Under the pieces are notes generated by a model. It made no database searches. It saw only the letters and a program-made list of their open reading frames with translations, and was not told the DNA's origin. A DNA stretch of 64,000 nucleotides, from positions 124,001-188,000 of the forward strand of contig NW_024470386.1 in the NCBI RefSeq assembly GCF_900496995.4, given 5' to 3'. A program made the translations under genes and the position numbers. Source of the DNA: Aquila chrysaetos chrysaetos (Eukaryota; Chordata; Aves; Accipitriformes; Accipitridae). Shown one piece after another: positions 23,590 to 34,466 of this stretch; position 1 is the stretch's first letter; each line of letters starts with the position of its first letter.

Positions 23590-24030
23590 GACACTGCTAT
23601 GCTTGATGGTGGCTCAGCAGAGCTTGCGCAGCCTCAATACCCCTTCCTTTCCCCATGCAGCAGCAAGTGGGCTGGGGGGCACAAAGCCAGGAGGGAACAT
23701 GGCCGGGATAACTGACCCAGGCTGACCCTGGGGACAGCCGACACTGCCTGACATCGTGCTCAGCAAGAGAATCTGGGGACAGGAGGAGGAAGGGGGACAT
23801 TTAGGGTGACGGGACATTTGTCTTCCGAAGTCACCACTATGTGTGATGGAGCCCTGCCTCCCAGGAAGCATCTGGACATCCGCCTGCCAAGGGAAGTGGT
23901 GACCGAGCTCCTCGTTTGGCTTGCTTTGTTCATACAGCTTTGCTTCACTTATTAAACCGCCCTTTCGACCCATGAGTTTATCTCCCTTTACTGGAACTAA
24001 GCACATTTGGGAGACATATGTGGAATGACT
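23590..24030 (+). mobile_element. ERVL-like LTR fragment, left arm (fossil)
   Basis: Contains the family landmarks ATGGCCGGGATAACTGACCC, a GGCAGACGG-type region and, at the 3' side, ATTAAACC...CGACCCATGAGTTT around the polyadenylation signal. It is diverged and incomplete, and mirrored at about 51,955-52,395. Confidence 0.6.
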
Positions 24031-24049
24031 GCTGGTGGTAACTTATTGA

Positions 24050-24970
24050 TATGTGTCCCCTCCTCTTAAGGGAAGATAAACCTCCAGGGTGGAATGCAGT
24101 GGATATGCAGGGAATCTGTTCCATAATAATTCCCTAAGCAACATAACCTGCAACCTTCGATGTTAGTAACACCAAGAGAGCTTGGTGTGCTGACCCTAAG
24201 AGAAGCAACACGGAGGGCGGAGCGGAGTGGAGACACCGCGGCCAGGCTCTGTGATATCACCGCAGGGGTAGGGAACTGGAACTACTGGAACAAGAACGGT
24301 AGGTCCCTGCATTGAATCCACGGAAGCAAGGAGGTGAAATAATGGGGGTTCTGTCAACCTACTGCCCTACTTCTGGTTTATATCATAAGTGCCCCGTTCT
24401 GGAGTACTGACACGGAACTCTGCTCATTATAATCTCATTATAATACCAAAACACACCTCCAACCCCAAAACTACCCGCCTCCAAGGGGCGATCACCCCTC
24501 ACTGAGCATGCACTCTGAATTTTCTGTAGCATGTACCTTTAAAAGTAAAGCGAGGAGATTTTACACCACTCACAATAAAGGTATGTATGAATAGAGTCAC
24601 TCAAGCTCCACCTAAAAAATAAGAAAAGGGCTTATGAGAGGAGGAATGTTGGGGAAGACACGATCACAGACAAGCTGGAGGACATCGCTGACTTCTGGAA
24701 TCCGTCGACGGGCTGAACCTCTCTTCCCCCCCAGAGGGACGATACTTGGGTGAGATTTGAACACTCAGCCGTACCGAGTGCTTCCCCGGGAAACTCAGAA
24801 ATCCCTATAGAGTTTTTGCATAATTTAGTGCGCTTGTAGTCGACTGTATTATTATTCGCCCATACTTTGCAGAGAGCATATTTATCACCAGCAATCCGGA
24901 AGAACCTGTACTCCTGTTGCTTTAATAAACTGTACTATTCATTAAAATCTAGCCATGACAGTTCGTTCGT
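24050..24970 (+). mobile_element. LTR of an unassigned endogenous retrovirus, left arm (fossil)
   Basis: About 0.9 kb. It shares long blocks with the spacer copy at 35,925-36,860 (AGCTTGGTGTGCTGACCCTA, GCATTGAATCCACGGAAGCA) and ends near an AATAAACTG polyadenylation region at 24,925. It is followed by TGGGGGTTCATT, which could be a primer-binding site. Class not determined; mirrored in the right arm. Confidence 0.6.
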
Positions 24971-26045
24971 GGGGGTTCATTTCTTCTGTTGTGCAGACCA
25001 TACTGTGAAATATATTCACCTGATTCGTGTCAATATAAAACAATGCTAGGGCTGCATGGTGAAATGTGACCCTCTCTGCATATGTAATCCTTAACCGTTT
25101 TGCTTGATCTTGTATAACCGTAGGCCTAAGGGAAGTAGGAGAGTATGTATATAGCTCTTGCTTCCTGCAAAAGCCATATAACAGTAGGAAATTACGAAAG
25201 TTGGAAACGAAATAAAATCAGACATCAAGTAGAAATCGAAAAATACTTTACACGGTCTCTCGGAAGTAGTGGAATCCTATAGTTGCACAAGAATTTGCAA
25301 AGGTTTAAAGAAAAGGGGGGGCATTGATATAGAGAACAAACTGCTTATCGCTTAATGATTATCTCTCTGTAACTTTACATACCAAGGACTGGTGTTTGTC
25401 AAGGATTAAGCCTGTCAGAGACTGGTACTTGGGAATGATGAGCAAGAAGAAACCAAGAGCGATCACCAGACTTAATTAAGTGTTGGATGAATTTACGATC
25501 TTGTTAAGAAGGCACAAGTAGAGGCCTTGCTTGAATAGATAAGGCCAGAAAAGATAAGAACTCCTGCCTTTGTTCCCATCCTTGTAGATAATTTAGCTTA
25601 AACTACCCATATGGTTCTATACCACTAATGAGAACTTAGATAATAAGAACACTAACAAGCACGAATGTATCAAAACATGTAAAGGACCATACTGCGCAGA
25701 ATCACCTGAGGAGGGTCAAATAGCGGACGAGTGAGGAAGACTATGGAAGACCACCAGAGGACTCCTGAAGACCACCAGAGACCTTCAATGCGCCTGCATA
25801 AAGGACATTTGCATATACTAATAGTTTCCCGGAAAACTAATGAATATGTATAACATTTCTCAGAAATCTAGTGAATATGTATGTAGAACCTGTACTTAAC
25901 CTGCACAATTAGACCCGACGGGGTGTGCCTTGGTAGAGCAGAGGCTCCCGGTGCACCCAGCGCTGTTTGCTTGCCTCTATTCGTGTAATAAATTGTAAAC
26001 TTTAATTAGAATCCTGTTTTGGACATGATCATTTTTCACAATACC
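24970..26045 (+). mobile_element. Endogenous retrovirus remnant: short internal piece, polypurine tract and 3' LTR, left arm (fossil)
   Basis: A short internal piece leads to AAAGAAAAGGGGGGG at about 25,308-25,321, a clear polypurine tract of the kind that precedes a 3' LTR. The LTR follows (about 25,325-26,040), with an R region GTAGAGCAGAGGCTCCCGG and an AATAAA signal at about 25,986. No gag, pol or env domain is recognisable; most of the element is missing. Confidence 0.6.
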
Positions 26046-26113
26046 GAGGGGTGTTCCCCACCCCTGAACGCACCCTGCACCGTGCGCTGCCTGCACAGTT
26101 GGGCTGTGGGGCT

Positions 26114-26607
26114 TGTTATAAGTGGCGACGACAAATTATACGCCAGCCTGTGGACAGTCCGATCAAAATTTATTGAAGCAAGCAGCAAACAGGCAAAACA
26201 CCGCTGGGCGGCCGGGGAGTCTCTGCTCTACCAACAGGCGCGCACCCAACCCCTTTAGAGTCCCCTTTTTATAGCCCTTGGTTGCCGGGCTAAAGCCCAG
26301 AGTCCCGGCCCACGTGGCCTTGTTTAGTGTGTTCTGCGATTGCGCTCCTGGTTGCTAAGGGGGTCGTGGGATGAAGGTTGTAGTCTTCTTCTCTGTTTCG
26401 TGTCGTTTAGAGCATGCGTACCTTAAAATATTTCCTTATTAGGCATTGAAAGCCGAGCTATCCCGTTCACTTAGCAGGACCTTATAGTTACAAAGTTTCC
26501 AACTGCACCTGTTTGCAGGAGCTAACACTGCCTTGCAAAAGCGAACATACTGTGCAAGGCTTACAAAACCGGTTTGATTAACAAATACATAAGATGAATT
26601 TATCACA
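26114..26607 (-). mobile_element. Solo LTR, possibly ERVK-like, left arm (fossil)
   Basis: On the minus strand the element runs from TGTGATAAATTC to CACTTATAACA, with a TATAAAAAGGGG-type promoter, an R region resembling the LTR at 25.3-26.0 kb (GGTAGAGCAGAGACTCCCC), and GTCGTCGCC near the end. It is 494 bp, looks whole as an LTR, and is flanked by the 5-bp duplication GGGCT. It sits inside the dispersed repeat also seen at 8,165, so it is younger than that repeat. The identical insertion at 49,377-49,870 shows it predates the palindrome. Confidence 0.8.
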
Positions 26608-26699
26608 GGGCTGGACTGGTGCAGGGACAGGAGGGCAAACAGGAGCCACGGCGCTCCAGGAAGCTCCCACGCTGCCGCGACCTCAAAATTACCTTCACC

Positions 26700-26894
26700 C
26701 GGCGCCACTCAGATGACTCTGGGAACCCCAGACACACCACGAGCGGGAACCACTCGGACCCGGCTTGCGGGGCTGTCCCTGGGGCCGAGCACTCGGGCCC
26801 GGGGCTGGTGAACTGGGCCATGGCAGGGCCCGTGGGTGATGACCGAGGTCTCCAGGTTTTCCCCCCAGGACCCAGCCGCCCTGGGAGAGCGATA

Positions 26895-26956
<62 letters not shown>

Positions 26957-27900
26957 CCCCTCGCCCCGGCTGCCCCCAGCCCACCTCTCCCCCATTTCTC
27001 CTCAGGCTGCTGGGGCTCTGCCCCCTCCGGCCCCGCCCCAGGCCGGCTGTGACTGACAGGCCGCCTCCGGCTCCACTGATTGGCTCAGCCATGGCACATG
27101 GCACAGCCATGGCCAATGGCACAGCTGATGCCTCTCCTCACAGAGCCCGCCCCCCCGCAGCTGCCTCTGGGCCAGCCGGGGCGGTGGGCCTGCAGAGAGA
27201 GGGCAGGAGGGGAGCTGCCCTGCGTTTGCTCGGGGTCAGCACGTCTTTCCCAAAACGCGGGTCTGTCTGTGCTGCCAGCCACAGCCCTGGGCAGGAGGAG
27301 CTGCCTGACGGAAGCCGCTGGCATCGGCCAGGCCGGCACCCGGCAGGAGACGGGGCTCTGCCCCCGGTGGCACCGCCCGTGCTGAGCCCAGCGCCCAGGG
27401 CCTTCCTCAGGCCTCGCCTTCGCCGGGGCGGTGAGGAGGAGAGACGCCCTGTCCTGGCGCGGCCCAGGAGGAAGGACAGAGCCCCCACCACTCTCCCCAC
27501 GGGGGCTGACCGCTGTCCTTCGCCTCTGTCCCCGGGGCTCCCTAGCACTGGCAGGCCCTGCAGGGCCTCGGGGCCAAGCAAATGCGGGGATGCCGGGGGC
27601 TCCTGGGGCTCCGGGCGGCTTCAGGCACCTCCAAAGCTGAGGCGCGGCTGCCCCTTTGCTTCTGCGTGTGCCGTTCTTTGCTACCGTCTTGGCGGTCCAA
27701 ACTGTTTCTCCTCGTGGCACGTGGACTGGACAGAAGCCGCTGCCCTGTTAGTCTGGGAGGACTTCAGGGAAACGAGGAAGTCGCAGCGCGTGCACAGGTA
27801 CGAGGACAGTGAAAAGGAGCCACGTCAAAGTTTTTCTGCTGTTTCACGTCTGAACTCGGACATTTGCGTGCATCTCGGCACCAGAGTCGGGTTTTTTTTC
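26700..27900. promoter_or_regulatory. CpG-rich promoter-like block, left arm
   Basis: GC- and CpG-rich DNA of about 1.2 kb. A GC box GGCCCCGCCCCAGG is at about 27,030, ATTGG (inverted CCAAT) at about 27,080 and GGCCAATGG at about 27,112, within 90 bp. A possible 5' splice site AG/GTACGAG lies at about 27,797 on the plus strand. Long frames on both strands are a by-product of GC richness and resemble nothing known. This looks like a CpG-island promoter for an unidentified transcript; the direction is unknown. Confidence 0.45.
26895..26955 (+). repeat. Hexanucleotide microsatellite (CTGCTC)n, left arm
   Basis: About ten units of CTGCTC. The right arm has about eleven units (49,021-49,087), a recent length difference. 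Confidence 0.9.
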
Positions 27901-28620
27901 CTCCAAGCGGCACAGCTTTTTGCCAGAGAGAGTGAGTTGGGCTGAGCTGGCCTTTGGGATAGCTCGACTCCTTTCTTGTTTTAATTGTGTGCCTACGCTT
28001 TCCCTTTCTTCCCAGCAATTTCTTTCTTCCTTTCTCCACCCTTCCCCCCATCCAGTTCCATCCTCTGTCAAAGGTAATTACGATTCGACTTTCTGGACAG
28101 ATCCTTGAGTAAGTAGACACAGGATATAAGTATAGGCAGGTCTACACCTTCAGGGCCGTAGGCTGAGCTATTCCACCTTTAAAGGCTAGATAGATGTGGG
28201 CTATGGGTAGAGTTACTGCTTGCCAGTTATTATTTCCTTTGGGGTCCTGTGGCAGTGATGGTAAGGTCATCAGCCTGCAGCTCGGCAGCAGTTAAAACTA
28301 CCACTGAAAGAGCTTTGATGGCAAATGCTGTTCTGTGTGTTTCGTTGTCAAGAATCATTTTATTAAGCTAGATTTTTTTCTATGCGGTTAGGTGATGAGA
28401 TCTTCTTGCACTGATCTTCCATTTCTGGAGCGCGTCCTGACAGCCTTTGTCATCCAGAGCTTTCCCCTCTGTTCCCAAGAGGAGTGATGACCATGACGTG
28501 GAGTGACTAGTGTGAGTAATGGCTTCACCAGTAGGCTTGGATTTAGTGAACCGCCATAGGCAAACAGGTGGAGCAGGAGCTCCATCCAATAATTTTGGTG
28601 TGCTGAAACTCTAGAGAGAA
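27900..28620. other. No gene recognised
   Basis: Ordinary mixed sequence between the CpG-rich block and the polypyrimidine tract, conserved between the arms. Confidence 0.45.
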
Positions 28621-28624
28621 TGTG

Positions 28625-30003
28625 GAGGTGTTTCCTCCTCCCCCTCCTCCTCCTCCTCTCTGTTCTTCCTCCTCCTCCTCCTGCTCCTCCTCCTCCTCCT
28701 CTGGTTCTTTGTCATCCTCCTCCTCTTCTTCCTCCTTCTGTTCTTCACCCTCTTACTCCTGTTCTTCTCCTCCTCCTCCTCCTCCTCCTGTTCTTCTTTG
28801 TCTTCTTCTTCCTTCTCCTCCTTCCGTTCCTCCCCTTCCTGGTCTTCCTCCTTCTCTTGTTTCTCCGCCTCCCTCTTCCTGCTCTTCTTCCTCCTCCTTT
28901 TCCCCCTCGTCCTCCTTCTCTTCCTCCTCCTGCTGTTCTTCCTCCTCTTCTTCTTCTTTCTCCTCCTGTTCTTCCTCTGCGTCCTGTTCTTCTGCCTCTT
29001 TTTCTTCCTTCTGTTCTTCCTCTTCCTCCTAGGCTTCTCATTTCTCCTCATCCTCCACCTCCTTTTCTTTCTCCTCCTTTTTTTCTTCCTCCTTCTCCTT
29101 TTCTTTAGCCTTCTCCTTTTGCCATTATTCCTCCTCTTCCTCTTCTTTCTCCCCTTCCTCCTCTTCCTGTTCTTCCTGTTCTTCCTCCTTCTCCTCCTCC
29201 TCTCCTTCTCCTCCTCTTCCTCTTGCCCTTGTTCCTCCTCTGGCTTTTCTTCCCCCTCCTGTTTCTCTTCCTCCTGTTCATTCTTTTCCTCCATCTCTTT
29301 CTCCTCTACTTCCTGTTGTTCCTCCTCTTGTCTTTCCTTCTTTTCCTTTTTATGTTCTTCCTTGTACTCCTCTTCCTGCTCTTCTTCTTCTGGTTCTTCT
29401 TGTTCTTTCTCATCTTTCTCATCCTGTTCTTCCTCAGTTCTTCCTCTTCCCATTCTTTTCATTTCTCCTCCTTTTTGTCTTCATCCAGTTCTTCCTTCAC
29501 CTCTTCGTTCCTCATTGTCCTTCTCTTCTCTTTCTCCTCCTCTTTCTCATACCCTCTGCTGTTATCCTTGGCATGTTCATCCTCCTCCTGTTCTTCTTTT
29601 TCTTGTAGTCCTTGCTCATTAGACACTCTTCTCCTCCAACTCATCTCCTCCCTTCCTTCTGTTTTTCTTCTTCAGCTTTCCTTTACTCGTTTTCTCTTTA
29701 CCTCTGTTCTTATCTCTCATCCTCCTGTCTTTCGTTCTTTTCCACCTTCTCATCTTCTTCTGCTTCACCTCTTCATCCTCCTTCTCCTTCCTTCTCCTAC
29801 TCTCCAGTTATTCACCCTCCTTCTACTCATCCTATTCACTCTTGTACCTTGTATTCCTCTTTGTCTTCTCATCTTCATCCTATTCTCTCATCTTCTCCTC
29901 CTCCTTCATCTTCCTATCTGAATTTTCTTCTGCTATTCTCCTCCTCCTCTTCTACTTTCTTGTCCCCCTCAGCCTCCTGTCTCCTTTCCTTCTGTTTTTT
30001 TGC
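28625..30003 (+). repeat. Polypyrimidine tract, irregular CCT/TTC type, left arm
   Basis: About 1.4 kb nearly lacking purines apart from scattered G and A. Apparent proteins are all-Ser/Pro/Leu-Phe on one strand and Glu/Lys/Arg on the other, as expected from strand asymmetry. No fixed unit; it looks older than the adjoining regular array. Mirrored at about 45,978-47,352. Confidence 0.9.
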
Positions 30004-30236
30004 AATGAATCATTGAATGGTTTGGGTTGGAAGGGACCTTTAAGGGTCATCTAGTCCAACCCCCCTGCAATGAGCCCCTGCTAGAGGGGGCAACTAGATC
30101 AGGTTGCTCAGAGCTCTGTCCAACCTGACCTTGAATGTTTCCAGGGATGGGGCATCTACCACCTCTCTGGGCAGCCTGTGCCAGTGTTTCACCATCCTCA
30201 TCATTAAAAAATTTCTTCCCTATATCCTATATGTAT
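30004..30236 (-). repeat. CR1 LINE 3' end inside the polypyrimidine tract, left arm
   Basis: On the minus strand it carries the CR1 3' UTR landmarks AAACACTGGCACAGGCTGCC, GGAAACATTCAAGGTCAGGT and GGTTGGACTAGATGACC, ending with AAGGTCCCTTCCAACCCAAA. It is cut at the 5' side and flanked by polypyrimidine DNA on both sides. The mirror copy is at 45,735-45,977. Confidence 0.95.
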
Positions 30237-32665
30237 TTCCTCCTCCTCCTCCTCCTGGTCAGCCTCCTCCTCCTCCTCCTGGTCAGCCTCCTCCACCTCC
30301 TCCTGGTCAGCCTCCTCCACCTCCTCCTGGTCAGCCTCCTCCACCTCCTCCTGGTCAGCCTCCTCCACCTCCTCCTGGTCAGCCTCCTCCCACCTCCTCC
30401 TGGTCAGGCCTCCTCCACTCCTCCTGGTAGCCTTCTCCTCCTCCTCTTCCGCCTTCTCCTCCTGGTCAGCCTTCTCCTGGTCAGCCGCCTTCTCCTCCTC
30501 CTGGTCAGCCCGCCTTCTCCTCCTCCTGGTCAGCCTTCTTCTCCTCCTCCTGGTCAGCCTCCTCCTCTTCCGGCCTTCTCCTCCTCTTCGGCCTTCTCCT
30601 CCTCTTCGGCCTTCTCCTCCTCTTCGGCCTTCTCCTCCTCTTCGGCCTTCTCCTCCTCTTCGGCCTTCTCCTCCTCTTCGGCCTTCTCCTCCTCTTCGGC
30701 CTTCTCCTCCTCTTCGGCCTTCTCCTCCTCTTCCGCCTTGTCCGGGTCAGCCTTGTCCGGGTCAGCCTTCTCTGGGTCAGCCTTCTCCTGGTCAGCCACC
30801 TCCTCTTCCGCCTCCTCCTGGTCAGCCTCCTCCTTCTCCTTCTCCTCCTCTTCCGCCTCCTCTGGTCAGCCTTCTCCTTCTCCGCCTGGTCAGCCTTCTC
30901 CGCCTCCTCCTTCTCCTCCTGGTCAGCCTCCTCCTTCTCCTCCTGGTCAGCCTCCCCCTTCTCCTCCTGGTCAGCCTCCTCCTGGTCAGCCTCCTCCGCC
31001 TCCTCATCTTCCGCCTCCTGCTGGTCAGCCTTCTCCTGATTATCCTCCTCCTTCTCCTGGTCAGCCTTCTCCTGGTCAGCCTTCTCCTTCTCCTCATCAT
31101 CCTTCTCCTCCTCTTTCTGCCTCCTCCTGGTCAGCCTTCTCCTTCTCCTCATCCTCCTTCTCCTCCTTCTCTTCTTCCACTTTTTCCTTGTCATCTTCCT
31201 CCTCCTCTTCTGCCTCCTCCTTCTCCTCATCCTCCTTCTCCTCCTTCTGTTCTTCCACTTTTTCCTTCTCATCTTCCTCCTCCTCTTCTGCCTCCTCCTG
31301 GTCAGCCTTCTCCTTCTCCTCATCCTCCTTCTCCTCCTTCTCTTCTTCCACTTTTTCCTTGTCATCTTCCTCCTCCTCTTCTGCCTCCTCCTTCTCCTCA
31401 TCCTCCTTCTCCTCCTTCTGTTCTTCCACTTTTTCCTTCTCATCTTCCTCCTCCTATTCTGCCTCCTCCTGGTCAGCCTTCTCCTTCTCCTCATCCTCCT
31501 TCTCCTCCTTCTCTTCTTCCACTTTTTCCTTGTCATCTTCCTCCTCCTTTTCTGCCTTCTCCTTCTCATCCTCCTCCTCCTTCTCTTCTTCCACTTTTTT
31601 CCTTGTCATCTTCCTCCTCCTCTTCCGCCTCCTCCTCATCAGCCTTCTCCTCCTTCTCTTCTTCCACGTTTTCCTTGTTATCTTCCTCCTCCTGCTCAGC
31701 CTTCTCCTTCTCCTCATCCTCCTTCTCCTCATCCTCCTTCTCCTCATCCTCCTTCTCCTCATCCTCCTTCTCCTCATCCTCCTTCTCCTTCTCCTCCTGG
31801 TCAGCCTTCTTTTTCTCCTCATCCTCCTTCTCCTCCTCTTCTGCCTCGTCCTGGTCAGTCTTCTCCTTCTCTCATCCTCCTTCTCCTCCTCTTCTGCCTC
31901 GTCCTGGTCAGTCTTCTCCTTCTCTCATCCTCCTTCTCCTCCTCTTCTGCCTCGTCCTGGTCAGTCTTCTCCTTCTCTCATCCTCCTTCTCTTCTTCCAC
32001 TTTTTGCTTGTCATCTTCCTCCTCCTCTTCCGCCTCCTCCTCCTCCTCATCCTCCTTCTCCTTCTCTTCTTCCACTTTTTCCTTGTCATCTTCCTCCTCT
32101 CCTTTCCGCCTCCTCCCTCCTCCTCATCCTCCTTCTCTTCCTTCTCTTCTTCCACTTTTTCCTTGTCATCTTCCTCCTCCTCCTCGTCAGCCTTCTCCTC
32201 ATCCTCCTTCTCCTCATCCTCCTTCTTCCACTTTTTCCTTGTCATCTTCCTCCTCTCTCTTCCCTCTTCCTGGTCAGCCTTCTCATTCTTCTCATCCCTT
32301 TCGTTCTCCTCTTCCTCATCCTATTTCTTCTCCTCCTGTTATTTTGCCTCTTATTCTCCTCCTTCTTTTTTTCCACCTCCTTTTCCTCCTCCTCCTCCTC
32401 CTTTTCCTATTGTTTTTAGTGTTCTCTTCCTGTTATTTCTCTTATTCACCTGCCTTTTCTTTCTCTTCCTCCTCCTCCTCCTGCTCCTGTTTCTCCTTCT
32501 TCTCCTCTGTCCTTTCCTCATTCTCTTCATGCTCCTTTTTTTTACAGCTCTTCCTTCTACTGTTCCTCTACCTCATATTTATCCTGTCCCTCTTGTTCCT
32601 CTTCAACTTGTCACCCCTGCTACTCCTACTCCTCCTCTTCCTCCTCTTCTCCTCCTTTCCCTTCT
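30237..32665 (+). repeat. Tandem polypyrimidine array with 18-21-bp units, left arm
   Basis: Several sub-arrays: (CCTCCTCCTGGTCAGCCTC) type at 30,240-30,560; eight tandem 18-bp units with core CTTCTCCTCCTCTTCGGC at about 30,585-30,730; then units with TCATCCTCCTTCTCCT and longer units with CTTCCACTTTTTCCTTGTCA to 32,260. The purine strand reads as repeated EEEKADQEE or EEEKAEEEE but is broken repeatedly, so I treat it as non-coding. The array is about 0.45 kb shorter than in the right arm. Confidence 0.9.
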
Positions 32666-32669
32666 AGCT

Positions 32670-33057
32670 TTTGGAACCTCCCAGAAATGGAGATTCCCAT
32701 CTTAGTGGTTTTCTTCTTGGTCTGGTTTGCGACCGTGATGGAGAACCCCTCACTGTTCTGCTGGTGCTGGCTGACTAGCATCTCCAGTCCTCCTGGAGGA
32801 CATGGACGTCTCCTCCCACCTGATGGCCTGCTCCCCCTCCCAGCTTTCCGAATGGCAGCAGCCCATTTCTGCAGGGAGTGCACAGAAGAGTTTTGTAACT
32901 TCAGTTTTCTGGCCTGTGGGGAATGTTATCTCTCCAGGCAGGGGTTGGAGATAACGGTTGAATATTTTGCAATATGGAACCTTCTGCACTTCAGCCCAGT
33001 AGAAAATGCCACTCTCGGCTTTAAGCCAAGAGCCGGATATGAACAAATGTGAAGCTG
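32670..33057. other. No gene recognised
   Basis: Single-copy-looking DNA between the polypyrimidine array and the solo LTR, shared with 42,450-42,840. Confidence 0.45.
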
Positions 33058-33062
33058 GCATC

Positions 33063-33660
33063 TGTGCTGGCTTTGGCTGGGGTAGAGTTAATGTTCTTCA
33101 TAGGAGCTAGTATGGGGCTGTGTTTTGGATTTGTGCTGGAAACAGTGTTGATAATACAGGGATGTTTTTTGTTATTGCTGAGCAGTGCTTACACAGCCAA
33201 GGCCTTTTCTGCTTCTCATACCACCCGCCAGCAGGTAGGCTGGGGGTGCTCAAAAAAGTTGGGACGAGACACAGCCGGGACAGCTGACCCCAACTGACCA
33301 AAGGGATATTCCATACCATACGATGTCATGCTCAGCAATAAAACTAGGGGGAAGGTTGGCCAGGGGGCTGCAGCTCGGGGATTGGCTGGGCATCGGTCGC
33401 TTGGTGGTGAGCAGTTGTTTTCATTTGCACCACTTGTCTTTCTTGGGTTTTATTTCTCTCTCTTTGTTATTTTCCTTTTCATTAACAATTTATTATTATT
33501 ACTATTTTATTTTATTTCAATTATTAAACTGTTCTTATCTCAACCCACTAGTTTTCTCACTCTTTACCCTTGCAATTCTCTTCCCCCCATCCCGCGAAGG
33601 AGGGGAGTGAGCAAGCGGCTGTGTGGTGCTTAGTTGCTGGCTGGTGTTAAAACCATGACA
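33063..33660 (+). mobile_element. Solo ERVL-like LTR, left arm (fossil)
   Basis: 598 bp from TGTGCTGGCTTTGGCTGGGG to AAACCATGACA. It has the family's AAGGGATATTCCATACCATA segment, an ATTAAACTG polyadenylation region and a terminal AGTTGCTGGCTGG. It is flanked by the 5-bp duplication GCATC (33,058-33,062 and 33,661-33,665) and looks whole as an LTR. It is inserted at the edge of an olfactory receptor remnant. Confidence 0.9.
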
Positions 33661-33665
33661 GCATC

Positions 33666-33961
33666 CTAACGGAGTGTTTCTATCACAACTAACTTCTTGT
33701 GTGGCGAATGAAAATTTACCAATTCTTGTCTCGTCTCATGGTAATCCTTCATCATCATCCTGTGATGATACTACAACTGGCCGCACCGCCGAGTTCTCCG
33801 TAGATCCTCTCTTCACATTTCTGCAGCTTCTGGCATCTTACAGCTACAATCCTTTCCTCCACTCTGAAAATCTCTTTGGTACCAGGAAGCAAAAGATGCT
33901 TACGCCTGCTCCTCTCATCTGATCGCTGTTTGGTGTCACAGTTGTACACAGGACTTTAACA
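33666..33961 (+). pseudogene. Olfactory receptor remnant, left arm (cut by the gap)
   Basis: Same sequence as 41,552-41,845 in reverse orientation. Broken frames give pieces resembling the TM5-TM6 part of a class II receptor (VFLSQLTSCVANE, then FTFLQLLASYSYILSSTLKI). The TM7 part, visible in the right copy, would lie in the assembly gap. Confidence 0.5.
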
Positions 33962-34461
33962 NNNNNNNNNNNNNNNNNNNNNNNNNNNNNNNNNNNNNNN
34001 NNNNNNNNNNNNNNNNNNNNNNNNNNNNNNNNNNNNNNNNNNNNNNNNNNNNNNNNNNNNNNNNNNNNNNNNNNNNNNNNNNNNNNNNNNNNNNNNNNNN
34101 NNNNNNNNNNNNNNNNNNNNNNNNNNNNNNNNNNNNNNNNNNNNNNNNNNNNNNNNNNNNNNNNNNNNNNNNNNNNNNNNNNNNNNNNNNNNNNNNNNNN
34201 NNNNNNNNNNNNNNNNNNNNNNNNNNNNNNNNNNNNNNNNNNNNNNNNNNNNNNNNNNNNNNNNNNNNNNNNNNNNNNNNNNNNNNNNNNNNNNNNNNNN
34301 NNNNNNNNNNNNNNNNNNNNNNNNNNNNNNNNNNNNNNNNNNNNNNNNNNNNNNNNNNNNNNNNNNNNNNNNNNNNNNNNNNNNNNNNNNNNNNNNNNNN
34401 NNNNNNNNNNNNNNNNNNNNNNNNNNNNNNNNNNNNNNNNNNNNNNNNNNNNNNNNNNNNN
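33962..34461. other. Assembly gap, exactly 500 N
   Basis: A fixed-length placeholder gap; its true size is unknown. It lies at the inner edge of the left palindrome arm and next to a CCCTT repeat. Confidence 0.99.
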
Positions 34462-34466
34462 CCAAG

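Larger units (their letters stand above)
16249..33961 (+). repeat. Left arm of a large imperfect palindrome
   Basis: Sequence from 16,249 recurs as its reverse complement ending at 58,423. Paired coordinates sum to about 74,675 near the outer edge, 75,670 at 19-22 kb, 75,985 at 23-30 kb and 75,510 at the inner end, so the arms run in parallel with a few length changes. By eye about 98-99% alike in single-copy stretches. The inner end runs into the 500-base gap, so the true boundary is hidden. Confidence 0.95.

Noticed and set aside
26836-27945. Frames of 369 codons (left) and 293 codons (right) in the CpG-rich block
   Set aside because: Length differs between arms, translation is low-complexity around the hexamer repeat, and both strands are equally open.
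28611-32665. CRISPR-like array, from the regular repeats with changing intervals
   Set aside because: Units are head-to-tail pyrimidine repeats without unique spacers, in a vertebrate genome.
30135-32705. An 856-codon Ser/Pro/Leu-rich frame, and similar very long frames in both polypyrimidine tracts
   Set aside because: Stop codons are nearly impossible on these strands because of base asymmetry. Frames differ between arms, unit changes break them, and no start, splice or domain evidence exists.
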